This document shows, piece by piece, positions 7,352 to 16,055 of a stretch of 36,375 nucleotides of DNA (position 1 is its first letter; each line of letters begins with the position of its first letter). The notes under the pieces are model-generated. The model was not told the DNA's origin. It made no database searches and saw nothing but the letters and a program-made list of their open reading frames with translations. Origin of the DNA: Promethearchaeota archaeon (GTDB lineage Archaea > Asgardarchaeota > Lokiarchaeia > Sigyniarchaeales > SOKP01); contig JAGXNS010000001.1 of the NCBI GenBank assembly GCA_019894855.1, positions 88,739-125,113 on the forward strand. The letters run 5' to 3'. The translations under genes and the position numbers were made by a program.

Positions 7352-8878
7352 ATGGGATTTCAAGAATTTAAGGACAATTATCTTAAAGCGGCTATTCCAG
7401 AAAATAAAGTGGATATGATAAATTCATTTGTAAAGTTGATTGATAAAAAAAATTTAAGTTTTTTTGTTACACATTATAAAAATGAGTCAGACGGCAAAGT
7501 ACGAGCAACAATTATCAAGGTTATAGCGATAAGTGTACCAGAAGCTTCAAGTCCAATATTAATTGAAGCTCTTACAGATAATTTTATAGAGGCTAGAAAA
7601 GCAGCGGTGATAGCTATCGGTAAAATAAAAATCCTCTCTGCATTAAAACCTTTGTTAGAAATGCTCAGTAATCCCTCTTTAGAAATAAAGGACGATGTAA
7701 TTAAATCAATCGTGAATATAGGAAAATTAGGAGATATTAGTGAGATTATAAATTTTTTCGGTAAAGGGAATATATACGTTAGAAGATCAATTCCAATCAT
7801 CTTGGGTAAAATTCAATGCGATGATTCAACTAGTTACTTAAAGGAATTGCTTCATAAAAATGATTCTGAAGTCAAACGCAATGCCGTTCAAGCTTTAGAA
7901 AAAATTCTTCAAGTAAAGGATTCAAGACTAATAATCAATTTATTGGATGATACAGATGTGGAAGTTAAGAAAGCAAGTATAAAAGCTTTAGGTTCAATTA
8001 ATAGCAAACGAGCAATAGATCCCCTTCTTAAAATATTAAAAAATAAAAATGAAGATGTACGTCGGTTATCTATTCAATCGTTAAAACGAATTTTTATGAA
8101 CATTAATTCTTATGAAAAAATATATGAAGTTGCAAATAGCAAAAATATGATAGAAAGGAGGGAAGCAATCAAGCTTTTAGGTTTACTTGAAGACAAGAAC
8201 TCTGTAGACTACATGATTAATTCCTTCAAGAGTAGTGATAATAAAACCAGAAAATTAGCTTATAATTCACTTCTTCAGATTTCTAAAGATAGTGTTCCAG
8301 ATCAAGTTCTTGAAGGTCTTAAGGCTAAAGAATGGAAAATAAGAAGTCTATGTGCAAAACTAACAGGAAGGCAGGGTAACGAACAGCAAATTTCATTATT
8401 ATTAAATCTTTTAAACGATCCTGATAATAGAGTGCGAGACATTGTTATTGATGCCTTATCCAAAATAAAGAATCAAACTTACGTTAATAAGGTGAAGTCC
8501 TTCTTGAATTCTTCGAATTGGAAGTCTAGAAGAGCAGCAGTTAAGCTTTTAATTAAAATAGGAAATGAAGATAGCTTAGACGCTCTATTACCTTTAATTA
8601 ATGACGACGATCTTTTCATTAAAAGTTGGATCGCTTTAGCATTAGGAAAATTCGAGAACATTAGCGACATTTCTCCATTTATTGAGATGCTTGAAGACAG
8701 TGATTCTAAAATTAGAGTTGCTGCTGCAAGAGCTTTAGGACAAATAGGAAACAACGATGCGTTAGAACCGTTAGCAAAATCTCTATGGGACGATGACTGG
8801 GCCGTAAGAAAAGAAATTGAAGCAGCACTTAACAATATCGATTCAAATTGGTTGAAATTAATTAAATCCAATGATTAA
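7352..8878 (+). CDS. HEAT-repeat protein
   Basis: A 508-aa protein built almost wholly of HEAT/PBS-lyase-like repeats of about 31 residues, more than a dozen in all. Each has the pattern of paired helices with a central Asp/Val-Arg step, as in DDTDVEVKKASIKALGSI, NKNEDVRRLSIQSL, DPDNRVRDIVIDALSKI and DSDSKIRVAAARALGQIG. Such proteins form curved solenoids that scaffold other proteins. No catalytic domain, signal peptide or transmembrane span is seen, so it is probably cytoplasmic. It starts at an ATG and is followed after 140 bases by a secreted protein gene. HEAT repeats are common in Asgard genomes, and neither a partner nor a pathway can be deduced here. The fold assignment is firm. Confidence 0.92.
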   Translation: MGFQEFKDNYLKAAIPENKVDMINSFVKLIDKKNLSFFVTHYKNESDGKVRATIIKVIAISVPEASSPILIEALTDNFIEARKAAVIAIGKIKILSALKPLLEMLSNPSLEIKDDVIKSIVNIGKLGDISEIINFFGKGNIYVRRSIPIILGKIQCDDSTSYLKELLHKNDSEVKRNAVQALEKILQVKDSRLIINLLDDTDVEVKKASIKALGSINSKRAIDPLLKILKNKNEDVRRLSIQSLKRIFMNINSYEKIYEVANSKNMIERREAIKLLGLLEDKNSVDYMINSFKSSDNKTRKLAYNSLLQISKDSVPDQVLEGLKAKEWKIRSLCAKLTGRQGNEQQISLLLNLLNDPDNRVRDIVIDALSKIKNQTYVNKVKSFLNSSNWKSRRAAVKLLIKIGNEDSLDALLPLINDDDLFIKSWIALALGKFENISDISPFIEMLEDSDSKIRVAAARALGQIGNNDALEPLAKSLWDDDWAVRKEIEAALNNIDSNWLKLIKSND

Positions 8879-9018
8879 TTTCGTTAATCATTTTAAATCA
8901 TTTATTTTTATCATAAGAGTCTAATATTAGAGTTTAAATATCTTAAGAGCAAGAATTTTTAAACTTACAATTTTATGTATTTGCTAACAAAAAATTTAAT
9001 AATAAAGGGTTAAAATTT

Positions 9019-11433
9019 ATGAATAATTTAAGAAATAGAACAAAATTAACTGTAATCTTACTTTTAGCGTTCACAGCAGCTATAAATTTAAGTGTGTTTT
9101 TTACGTCAGTGAAAGCGGGTCCGTATGTTCCCGAAGAACACGCATATAATGGTTGGCATTGGGGCGTCGATGTTGGTGACGAGTTTTATTGGGAAGTAGA
9201 AATGATCCTTACTAACGCTTCAAATGATGAGGTTACCATGATGTTTAAAGACATCTGGATATATAACATAACCTCAATCGAAAACGTGACAATAGATTGG
9301 CTAGGAGTAAACGATTTTTCGTTGGTTAACGCAACCCAATGTTATTTCAATGTTACAGAAGGAGAATTGGAATCCTATGATAGTCCTATGGAATTCGCTT
9401 TATTTGGATTTAACAACTCAGACACCATTAAGCATAAATATAGAGCAGGAATGGGTGCTGCACCTTACATACTACCTCTAAATGGGTCAAACAGTTTAGA
9501 AGTCGATGTATTAGCCAATATTCTCAACCAAACGTTTTACGATCCACTTTCTCCTGATAGATTCAACCAGTTTGATGGATTTACTTCGATTCCTTCAGCT
9601 AACTCTATGTCTTTTACAAATTCGTCCGATGGATATTATCTTAACCTCGAGTACGGTGCTACAGATGGAGTGGCAGAATATGCAGAAGGATACATGATGG
9701 TTCAAATGGGTGTGCCAATGTTACTTAATTTTACGATCGAAAGAGTTCTTGATTACGATATAACTGACGAGATTGAATGGGGAGTTACTGTTGGAGACAC
9801 ATTTTATTTTGATTTTACTGAAGGCGGTTCAAATTACGAAGATATAAAAGTTGAAGTTATTGACTTTGTAGACGTTATGCTTCCTAAATCTCGTAACGGG
9901 TTTATGGAAGACGAGATACCTATGGTATTTCAAGCAGTTTATTGTAATTTATCTTTATGGAATGGAATTGAGTATTACGTAGTAGAATCAAATATTCCCG
10001 TAGGTTTTGCAAACAACTTTTATTTCCAATACTTTGACGAAGGTGTTTCGCCTGAGTTAACTTTTTTCTATCCCAATAATACCGTTAGGGAAGATATCGA
10101 ATTCATGTGGAATTCTGACACGCTTCGTATGTGGAATACTCCTTTTAACGATCTCGAACTCACTGAGAATACAAACTTTGAGTTTACCCTAAGAAATTCT
10201 TCTACGACCTTTAGAGTGAATAGTGTCATTGATAAATCAACTGGAGTAGTGCAATCATTTTTAGTTTCAGGAGACGGTGAAGTTCAACTTTATTACGAAA
10301 TAAAACACCAAACATTAGTTGATTGGGACTTAGAAATAGGTGATGTTGTGTATTATAAACAAAATTCTCAAGATGGTGGAACGTACATGAGAGCAACAAT
10401 GGTTTTTACGGATGGTGAATTTGTTAATTTGACAAATTGGGAAGTGGATAGCGGTGGATTCTTTACTAAAATACCTGGACAACCAGAATTGCAATTCTTT
10501 AAAGCACTCATTGCTGAATTTGAAGAATTTGATGAAAACACAGGCACCTGGGATTATGTTGGAGGTGACTTGTTCCTTGAAGCTAATATATACTGGGCAA
10601 TCTCTCCATATGCTATGTTCGGAGGTATAGCGCCACCACTTTTTGTACCTTTAGGTTTTACGGGAGAAGATTTTGAAAATCTATTAGCATTGCTTGGAGG
10701 CATGTTTGATGTAATGACATTTACTGAAGACCATGTGTTTCTTAGAAATTCGACGAACAATAAAGAATACGACACATATCTAGATACAACCAGTGGAAGA
10801 ATAACCTTTATGGGAGGATGGATGAATATGCCGGGCGGAGACGACACAACTTGGAATTATTTGAGCATTTATCCGATGATTAACGAAACCATTAATGTTG
10901 GAACAAATAGTATATCCGTTCCTAATGATGCTGTAAGTGAAATAACCTCCTCACGTATTGACATTATTACTAATAACACGGGAGTAGAGTTAGTAAACGC
11001 AATTTTGAACTATAATCCAATAAATACCTCTATCACTAATGGAACAATACTTTACTATAGCGACCTTTTAATTACGAACACTACAGGATTAGAGAACTTA
11101 ACTTTTTACATCAAATTCGACGAATCTTTTGATCTAGATAACTATAACCTTACCTTTTGGGCATGGAACATGAGTGGTAATAGTGAATGGGACGCAGCTC
11201 CTCCAGAAGCAACGGAGATGTTTGTTTATGATTATGCGGATAACTCCTTGACTATAATTTTTCCATTAGGTGGTAGTTCAGGTGCATTTTCCATAATCAT
11301 GGCAGTTTCATACATATACGTTGGTCCTCCCGAAGCAATACCAGGCTTTCCACTTTTAATGACTCTCGGATTTCTTGCAGTGAGTCTGGTTGCTCTAATT
11401 ACGATACATTTCAAGAAAGTTAAGAAATTATAA
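9019..11433 (+). CDS. Secreted membrane-anchored repeat protein with C-terminal PGF-type anchor
   Basis: An 804-aa surface protein of unknown function. An N-terminal signal peptide (hydrophobic stretch in residues 11-30, likely cleavage after SVKAG) is followed by a long extracellular region rich in Asn-X-Ser/Thr sequons, suggesting heavy N-glycosylation. Three repeats share the start W-x-hydrophobic-x-hydrophobic-GD-x-hydrophobic-Y: WGVDVGDEFYW (D54), WGVTVGDTFYF (D260) and WDLEIGDVVYY (D442), about 180-205 residues apart. Near residue 775 comes PGFPLL, then one transmembrane helix and a basic tail (HFKKVKKL). That tripartite end resembles archaeal PGF-CTERM sorting signals handled by archaeosortase; a plain C-terminal membrane anchor is the alternative. 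No enzyme motif is seen. The ATG start lies 9 bases after an AAAGGGTT stretch. Confidence 0.85.
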   Translation: MNNLRNRTKLTVILLLAFTAAINLSVFFTSVKAGPYVPEEHAYNGWHWGVDVGDEFYWEVEMILTNASNDEVTMMFKDIWIYNITSIENVTIDWLGVNDFSLVNATQCYFNVTEGELESYDSPMEFALFGFNNSDTIKHKYRAGMGAAPYILPLNGSNSLEVDVLANILNQTFYDPLSPDRFNQFDGFTSIPSANSMSFTNSSDGYYLNLEYGATDGVAEYAEGYMMVQMGVPMLLNFTIERVLDYDITDEIEWGVTVGDTFYFDFTEGGSNYEDIKVEVIDFVDVMLPKSRNGFMEDEIPMVFQAVYCNLSLWNGIEYYVVESNIPVGFANNFYFQYFDEGVSPELTFFYPNNTVREDIEFMWNSDTLRMWNTPFNDLELTENTNFEFTLRNSSTTFRVNSVIDKSTGVVQSFLVSGDGEVQLYYEIKHQTLVDWDLEIGDVVYYKQNSQDGGTYMRATMVFTDGEFVNLTNWEVDSGGFFTKIPGQPELQFFKALIAEFEEFDENTGTWDYVGGDLFLEANIYWAISPYAMFGGIAPPLFVPLGFTGEDFENLLALLGGMFDVMTFTEDHVFLRNSTNNKEYDTYLDTTSGRITFMGGWMNMPGGDDTTWNYLSIYPMINETINVGTNSISVPNDAVSEITSSRIDIITNNTGVELVNAILNYNPINTSITNGTILYYSDLLITNTTGLENLTFYIKFDESFDLDNYNLTFWAWNMSGNSEWDAAPPEATEMFVYDYADNSLTIIFPLGGSSGAFSIIMAVSYIYVGPPEAIPGFPLLMTLGFLAVSLVALITIHFKKVKKL

Positions 11434-11444
11434 CCATAAATTCA

Positions 11445-11467
11445 ATTTTTTTTATTTTATATTTTTT
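11445..11467 (+). terminator. T-rich terminator after the secreted protein gene
   Basis: Two T-runs (T9 at about 11445-11453, then a second T-rich run) lie 12 bases after the stop codon. Archaeal RNA polymerase terminates at such U-tracts without a hairpin. The sequence is seen directly; the function is inferred. Confidence 0.5.
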
Positions 11468-11678
11468 AAATCTTCCTTTTAGGTGCATCTAATTTTATTT
11501 AAAAAAAATCATCCATTTTCTTTATCCAAACCAAAATAATTGAAGAATTTAATTGATTTTAAATGATTATATAGCATTTTCAATTTATTTAGTAATTTTT
11601 AAATAATTTCGAACCTTAATAAATTAGTAAGAGAATGAACGAAAATTTGATAATAAGTTCATCTGATGATGATGACAT

Positions 11679-12233
11679 ATGGAAGCTCGAGATACTAAAG
11701 GTAGAATCGTTAAAGAAACGTTTCCATCTGAAATGGTTTCCATTGTGGGCGATATCCTTGCAGGAATCGTACTCTCTCTTCTAATAGTCTCATTTAAGAG
11801 CTTCCTTCTATTAATTCTAATTATACCGGCTTTACTTTCTCTTAGAGGTAATTTAAGTGGACCATTTATTGCTCGAACTTCAAGAGACTTCATTATCGGC
11901 GAATTTAATAAAAAATCATGGTTTGAGAATGTCTTAGCTACGTTAGCTCTATCGTTATTAACAGCACTAGCGATTGGAGTTTTCAGCATCCTCATTAATT
12001 TATTATTAATTAAGCTTTATATTTTTCATCTTGGTTTGTTGATCGTAATTCCAATTGTTTCAATCGCGTTAACCCTAGCAATTTCAATTCCTTGTTCAAC
12101 GCTCTTAAATTTCTTAGCATTTAGGCGGGGACTCGATCCAAATAATATTGTAAATCCGGTAATGACAGCGATTGACGACTTTTTTACCGTTATTTGCTTC
12201 TACTTAACAATTATTATGTTGGGGGTGCCATAA
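11679..12233 (+). CDS. MgtE-like divalent cation transporter, half-protein A
   Basis: A 184-aa membrane protein matching the MgtE/SLC41A integral membrane domain, which carries Mg2+ or related divalent cations. Signatures are PALLSLRGNLSGPFIARTS after the second helix, and the RGLDPNNIVNPVMTAIDDF segment before the last helix; its conserved Asp residues line the MgtE pore. About five transmembrane helices are predicted. The cytoplasmic N and CBS gating domains of bacterial MgtE are absent. A second half of the same kind follows after 2 bases, so the two probably form a heterodimer. The ATG start is supported by an in-frame stop just upstream (11673-11675). The promoter should lie in the 245-base spacer before it. 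Confidence 0.88.
   Translation: MEARDTKGRIVKETFPSEMVSIVGDILAGIVLSLLIVSFKSFLLLILIIPALLSLRGNLSGPFIARTSRDFIIGEFNKKSWFENVLATLALSLLTALAIGVFSILINLLLIKLYIFHLGLLIVIPIVSIALTLAISIPCSTLLNFLAFRRGLDPNNIVNPVMTAIDDFFTVICFYLTIIMLGVP
12221..12227 (+). promoter_or_regulatory. Ribosome binding site fixing the TTG start of MgtE half B
   Basis: GGGGGTG, inside the last codons of half A, lies 8 nt before TTG 12236. It favours that TTG over the in-frame TTG at 12194 and indicates translational coupling of the two halves. Confidence 0.6.
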
Positions 12234-12235
12234 AT

Positions 12236-12787
12236 TTGGATTACTTCAAAAAAATCTTCAAGGAATCAGTAATAGTAGTTCTAATTAGTTCCGTTATGGG
12301 ACTCTTTTCCGGGACCCTTCTCTCTAATAACGAAAGGGTGTTATCTAGTTTTCCTATTATATTATTGGTTTTACCGTCCTTAAATTCATTAATAGGTGAT
12401 ATATCAACTGTTCTGGTATCTCGTCTTACCTCTCATCTGTATATAGGTACGTTGTCTCCAAAAATTCGAGTCTCTGATCGATTAAAACAGGATTTTTACG
12501 GGTTGTTTATAACAATTTTATTAAGCCTTGCTGCATTAATAAGCCTAGGATACATATTGGGAAGCGTAACTGGAATACAAATCGTTAATCCCTTATTGAT
12601 TATATCAATTTTTATTATTACTATTTTGATTTTATTTGGACTAATGTTCGTATTTTTATTTATGGGTTCCATATTAATATTTAGAAAAGGAAAAGACCCA
12701 AATAATTTCTTAATTCCAATGGTGACATCGTTAGCGGATTTCTTAACCCCCTTATTTATAATAATCTTCATCCAAATATTTGTGTAA
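12236..12787 (+). CDS. MgtE-like divalent cation transporter, half-protein B
   Basis: A 183-aa second MgtE/SLC41A half-domain, paralogous to the preceding gene and nearly the same length. It repeats the same layout: VLPSLNSLIGDISTVLVSRLTS after the first two helices, and the GKDPNNFLIPMVTSLADF segment before the last helix, with about five transmembrane helices in total. Together the halves would supply the ten-helix core of a dimeric MgtE-type channel. The TTG start at 12236 is chosen because the Shine-Dalgarno-like GGGGGTG is 8 nt upstream and it falls directly after the upstream stop codon. A longer frame from TTG 12194 would overlap half A by 40 bases. The 3' end overlaps the PhoU/TrkA_C gene. 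Confidence 0.87.
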   Translation: MDYFKKIFKESVIVVLISSVMGLFSGTLLSNNERVLSSFPIILLVLPSLNSLIGDISTVLVSRLTSHLYIGTLSPKIRVSDRLKQDFYGLFITILLSLAALISLGYILGSVTGIQIVNPLLIISIFIITILILFGLMFVFLFMGSILIFRKGKDPNNFLIPMVTSLADFLTPLFIIIFIQIFV

Positions 12788-14066
12788 TTATCTAAACGAG
12801 AGTGAGAAAATAATTAAAAAGCATGAAAAAAGAAAGAAATTTCAGTACCAACCTATATCTCTAAAGGATATTTTAAAAGAGATGAAACAGAAGATCGACT
12901 TGATGATTGATCTTGCTTACAGCGCTATTAAATTTAGTAGTAAGGAAATTGCAGACGAAACGTCTAAACTTGAAAAAAGAATCCATGAATTAACATTTCT
13001 ATTGAATTTGCAAATTATTCAAACTCAAACTGGTGGTTTCAAAGAAGCAAAAGCTTTAGAACCTATTGTTGTTATGGGTTATTCTATTGACAAGATCTCC
13101 GATGCTCTTGCAGATATCGCTCGAGTTGTATATATTAATAGCGATATTTCTGATTTTACCCAATTGTTTTGGGACGAAGTCCCTGAACCAATAGTAAAAA
13201 TTGTTGTCAATGACGCTTGTGAATTTATAGGCATGAAACGTAAAGAAGTGCATTTTAGGTCTAAGTACGGAGTAGATTTGATTGCGATAAAAAGAAAAGA
13301 TGATTGGTTATTTGAAAGAGATAACGAAATTCAAACCGGGGATATATTAATTATTAAAGGGGAAATTGAGCCAATTAAAGAATTAAAGAAGTTAACATAT
13401 GACTCTGAAGATTTTTCTTTTCACATGGGGGAAATAAGAGAAGAATCGGATTATGATCTAAAAAATCCTGAATTTTACGAAGAAATTAAAGAACTTAAAT
13501 TTGATTATGTCTTGATAACAGATATTTCTGAGACAATGATAGAATTAGCCTTAGCAGCGTTATTTTTTAACAGTTACGAGCTTGCAGAGGATGTATTAGA
13601 GATGGAGTCTTTAATGGATGGTCTTAACATAAGTTTTGAAAAGGATCTTTTAAATTTAACACAATTATTTGATAATCCAAAAATTTTAACAGGGATACTC
13701 CGTATAGTATTTTCATGTGAGTTAATAGCAGATGCCGCGGCTCATTTGGTCGAAAATATTTTGGAAGGCTTTGAACCACATGTTATTCTTCAGAAAGCTA
13801 TCAAAGAAACTTCAGAGATAGTTGTTAGGGAAACTATTTCAGCAGATTCTTATTTTAAAGATAAAACGTATAATCAGTTACAAAATCAAAAATATAAGCG
13901 AGGGTTTCACATTATAGCCTTAAAAAGAGAAAGTAAATGGATTTATAGCTTTAAGTCAGATTTCATTTTTGAAGTGGGAGACCTTTTGATAGGTTTAGGA
14001 CCTAAAGAAACCGTAGATCAATGGAGAAGTTGTGTCCATCCCGAATTATCAAAGGAGGAGAGATAG
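12780..14066 (+). CDS. PhoU/TrkA_C-domain regulatory protein
   Basis: A 428-aa soluble protein made of two tandem units, each a PhoU-like helical bundle followed by a TrkA_C (RCK_C) ligand-binding domain. The first PhoU-like part is about residues 25-120 and the first TrkA_C about 130-200 (VHFRSKYGVDLIAIKR, then TGDILIIKGE). The second PhoU-like part is about 215-325 and the second TrkA_C ends at FEVGDLLIGLGP near the C-terminus. Proteins of this composition (COG3273 type) accompany split MgtE genes in archaea and are thought to gate them, replacing the missing CBS domains. The start is uncertain: TTG 12780 overlaps the previous gene by 8 bases and has no obvious ribosome binding site, and the first in-frame ATG is about 34 codons in. 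Confidence 0.85.
   Translation: MCNYLNESEKIIKKHEKRKKFQYQPISLKDILKEMKQKIDLMIDLAYSAIKFSSKEIADETSKLEKRIHELTFLLNLQIIQTQTGGFKEAKALEPIVVMGYSIDKISDALADIARVVYINSDISDFTQLFWDEVPEPIVKIVVNDACEFIGMKRKEVHFRSKYGVDLIAIKRKDDWLFERDNEIQTGDILIIKGEIEPIKELKKLTYDSEDFSFHMGEIREESDYDLKNPEFYEEIKELKFDYVLITDISETMIELALAALFFNSYELAEDVLEMESLMDGLNISFEKDLLNLTQLFDNPKILTGILRIVFSCELIADAAAHLVENILEGFEPHVILQKAIKETSEIVVRETISADSYFKDKTYNQLQNQKYKRGFHIIALKRESKWIYSFKSDFIFEVGDLLIGLGPKETVDQWRSCVHPELSKEER
14054..14060 (+). promoter_or_regulatory. Strong ribosome binding site of the SIS-domain gene
   Basis: GGAGGAG at the end of the PhoU/TrkA_C gene lies 8 nt before ATG 14069. It selects that ATG over an in-frame ATG at 14021, which would overlap the upstream gene by 46 bases. 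Confidence 0.7.
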
Positions 14067-14068
14067 AA

Positions 14069-14665
14069 ATGAAAAGTTCTAATACAAACTTATTACGGGA
14101 AAGATTTCAAAATACTCTTTTAGAAATCGCAGATCAAGTAAAAAAAAATTCTAATTCAATTGATACAACTCAAGTGTTAAAGTTGATTAATTTGATTGTC
14201 GAAATTGATTCAAATGGCGGAAGGATTTTTATATATGGCGCTGGTAGATCTGGATTTATTGGACGATGTTTTGCTCAAAGATTAATGCATCTAGGTATTA
14301 AATCTTGTTTTGTTTCTGACGCAGTTACATATCGCTACAGTGAAGATGACCTATTGATAGTAATAAGTGGAAGCGGTGAAACGACTTCACCTAGAGCTAT
14401 AGCCGAAGAAGCAAAAGAAATTAGAGGAAAAATCGCTTTATTTACGGGGAATCCTAAAAGTAAGATCGCTACGTTATCTGATTTGACCATTAAAGTTGAG
14501 GGTAAAAGTAAAGAAAAAGCGATTTTACAAGATTCTTTAGCTCCGTTTACCTCTTTATTCGATATTTCTACGCTTTCCATATTAGATTCTATTGGAGCCT
14601 CATTAATGGTGCTATTAGGAATAACTGAAAACGACATTGATAAGCGTCACGCATCAATTGAATAA
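14069..14665 (+). CDS. hxlB: SIS-domain isomerase, 6-phospho-3-hexuloisomerase-like
   Basis: A 198-aa single SIS-domain protein closely matching archaeal 6-phospho-3-hexuloisomerase, which interconverts 3-hexulose 6-phosphate and fructose 6-phosphate in the ribulose monophosphate pathway. Archaea use this pathway to make ribose phosphates or fix formaldehyde. Family signatures are GAGRSGFIGRCFAQRLMHLG, the phosphate loop ISGSGETTSPRAIAEEAKEI, and the C-terminal KRHASIE with its conserved His. The partner hexulose-phosphate synthase is not in the window. The start is set by GGAGGAG at 14054-14060. It begins 2 bases after the PhoU/TrkA_C stop, so it is in the Mg2+ transport operon, which is an odd partner. 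Another SIS-type sugar-phosphate isomerase activity remains possible. Confidence 0.8.
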   Translation: MKSSNTNLLRERFQNTLLEIADQVKKNSNSIDTTQVLKLINLIVEIDSNGGRIFIYGAGRSGFIGRCFAQRLMHLGIKSCFVSDAVTYRYSEDDLLIVISGSGETTSPRAIAEEAKEIRGKIALFTGNPKSKIATLSDLTIKVEGKSKEKAILQDSLAPFTSLFDISTLSILDSIGASLMVLLGITENDIDKRHASIE

Positions 14666-14688
14666 AAAAGAATAGAATTATTTTATTA

Positions 14689-15096
14689 GTGATTTCATTG
14701 CATGAATTTATAGAAGTTAAATTTATATCTGAAATAAAAGGAAAAGGTGCCTTTGCGAAGAAGGATATTAAAAAGAAAACTGTAATCGATGTTGCAAATG
14801 TAGTTTTAATACCTAATAAAGATTATAGAAAGATTAAAAAAACTCAATTATACAATTATTGCTATATTTGGGAAGACCCAAAGCATAAACCGGCTTTTAA
14901 AAACGCAATCACTCTAAGCGTTAGTCAGTTCATCAACCATTCCTATGTTCCTAATTTGCAGTATTTTTACGATTATAAGAATAAAGCAATTGAATACACG
15001 GCTATTCGAGACGTTAAGAAAGGGGAGGAATTAACAGTAAACTATAATGGTTTAGTTGACGATACTAGTCCTTTATGGTTTAAGGTTCGGGATTAA
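14689..15096 (+). CDS. SET-domain protein, probable lysine methyltransferase
   Basis: A 135-aa minimal SET domain, the fold of S-adenosylmethionine-dependent protein lysine methyltransferases. Motifs are GKGAFAKKDIKKKTVI (N-terminal SET strand, AdoMet site), FINHSYVPNLQY (the NHSxxPN pseudoknot motif, with Tyr where Cys is usual) and IRDVKKGEELTVNY (catalytic Tyr at the end). There are no pre-SET or post-SET cysteines, as in other short prokaryotic and chlorovirus SET proteins. The substrate is unknown; chromatin or ribosomal proteins are possible. The likely start is GTG 14689 (TTG 14698 is an alternative). It lies 23 bases after the SIS gene and could be the last gene of that operon. Its 3' end converges with endonuclease IV, 3 bases away. 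Confidence 0.85.
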   Translation: MISLHEFIEVKFISEIKGKGAFAKKDIKKKTVIDVANVVLIPNKDYRKIKKTQLYNYCYIWEDPKHKPAFKNAITLSVSQFINHSYVPNLQYFYDYKNKAIEYTAIRDVKKGEELTVNYNGLVDDTSPLWFKVRD

Positions 15097-15099
15097 CGA

Positions 15100-15975
15100 T
15101 TAACTTCTTTTTTTTATCAAAGATCTAAGAGTTGTAAGATTCATTACATCTTCTTTCATATCTTTACCTTTTGGAGTTTCGATAATTCCAGGATGATCTT
15201 TAAATCTTTCATCATTTAATAAGAATCCAAAGGGCTCTTTGCCGATTTTTCCTTGTCCTATGTGAGTATGACGATCAACTCTAGAACCTAACTCTTTTTC
15301 AGTGTCATTTAAATGAAAAGCAAATAAATACTTCAATCCGATAATATCGTCAAACTCATTCCACATTTCGTTATATTTTTTCTTGGTAGTAAAGTCGTAG
15401 CCTGCTGCGAATGAATGGGCGGTATCAAAACAAACCCCAATTCTATTTTTATCTTTGATTTTATCAATAATCGTAGTCAAATGATGAAATTTATTACCTA
15501 AACCCTTACCTTGCCCAGCGGTAGTTTCGAGCAAAACTTTAACTTTTGACCCTTTGGTTTCATCTATTAATTTGTTTAATTGATTAGCAATTTGAGTTAA
15601 CGCTTCTTTTTTGGAGATTTCATCTTTATCGCTTATAGGAATAACTCCAGGATGCATGTTTTCCAATTCGATATTAAGTAAATCAGCTTTAATAAGCTCG
15701 TCTAGCATAGAGCTATATGATTTTTCCAATTTTTCGTTATCTATACTTGCTAAATTTATTAAATAACTATTGTGACTAATAATAGGCCAAATTTCTTCTT
15801 TTAATTTTTCCTTTATTCTAAGAAAATCGTCAATATCACTTTGTATTAAAGGTTTTAACGACCAAGAACGCACATTTCTAATAAATACTTGAATCGTTTC
15901 ACAATCTAGCTCTTTTCCCCTTTCAAGAGCCATGTATTTTCCACCTGTAACGCTCATGTGAGCACCTAATCTCAT
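15100..15975 (-). CDS. nfo: Endonuclease IV (AP endonuclease)
   Basis: A 291-aa endonuclease IV, which cleaves DNA 5' to abasic sites in base-excision repair, in the cytoplasm. The TIM-barrel family and its trinuclear zinc ligands are all visible: RLGAHMSVTGG at the N-terminus, SHNSYLINLAS, NMHPG, LETTAGQGKGLG (Glu), CFDTAHSFAAGYD (Asp and His), FHLND, the DRHTHIGQG pair and the C-terminal IETPK Glu. Length is typical (about 280-290 aa). ATG 15975 is chosen over an in-frame GTG at 15984, because the GTGAT just ahead is Shine-Dalgarno-like and the RLGAHMS start matches the family. It is 80 bases downstream of the GlcF-like gene on the same strand. Confidence 0.95.
   Translation of the reverse strand: MRLGAHMSVTGGKYMALERGKELDCETIQVFIRNVRSWSLKPLIQSDIDDFLRIKEKLKEEIWPIISHNSYLINLASIDNEKLEKSYSSMLDELIKADLLNIELENMHPGVIPISDKDEISKKEALTQIANQLNKLIDETKGSKVKVLLETTAGQGKGLGNKFHHLTTIIDKIKDKNRIGVCFDTAHSFAAGYDFTTKKKYNEMWNEFDDIIGLKYLFAFHLNDTEKELGSRVDRHTHIGQGKIGKEPFGFLLNDERFKDHPGIIETPKGKDMKEDVMNLTTLRSLIKKRS
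15107..15115 (+). terminator. T-run ending the MgtE-SET operon
   Basis: A run of T8 begins 12 bases after the SET stop, inside the 3' end of the convergent endonuclease IV gene. It would serve as a U-tract terminator on the plus strand. On the minus strand it encodes the Lys-rich tail of endonuclease IV, so the run may simply reflect AAA codons. Confidence 0.35.
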
Positions 15976-16055
15976 TTTAATCACATCTACAAACTAAATA
16001 TTATCTTAAAACCAATATAAATTTTAAAACAAAAAGAGGTAATGAATTCTATTAA

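Noticed and set aside
11635-11784. ATG-initiated frame just before MgtE half A with a (GAT)n run resembling a C/D-box motif
   Set aside because: The 49-codon frame overlaps the MgtE start in another frame and has no protein character. The GATGATGATGA run lacks a matching D box, so a C/D RNA is not supported.
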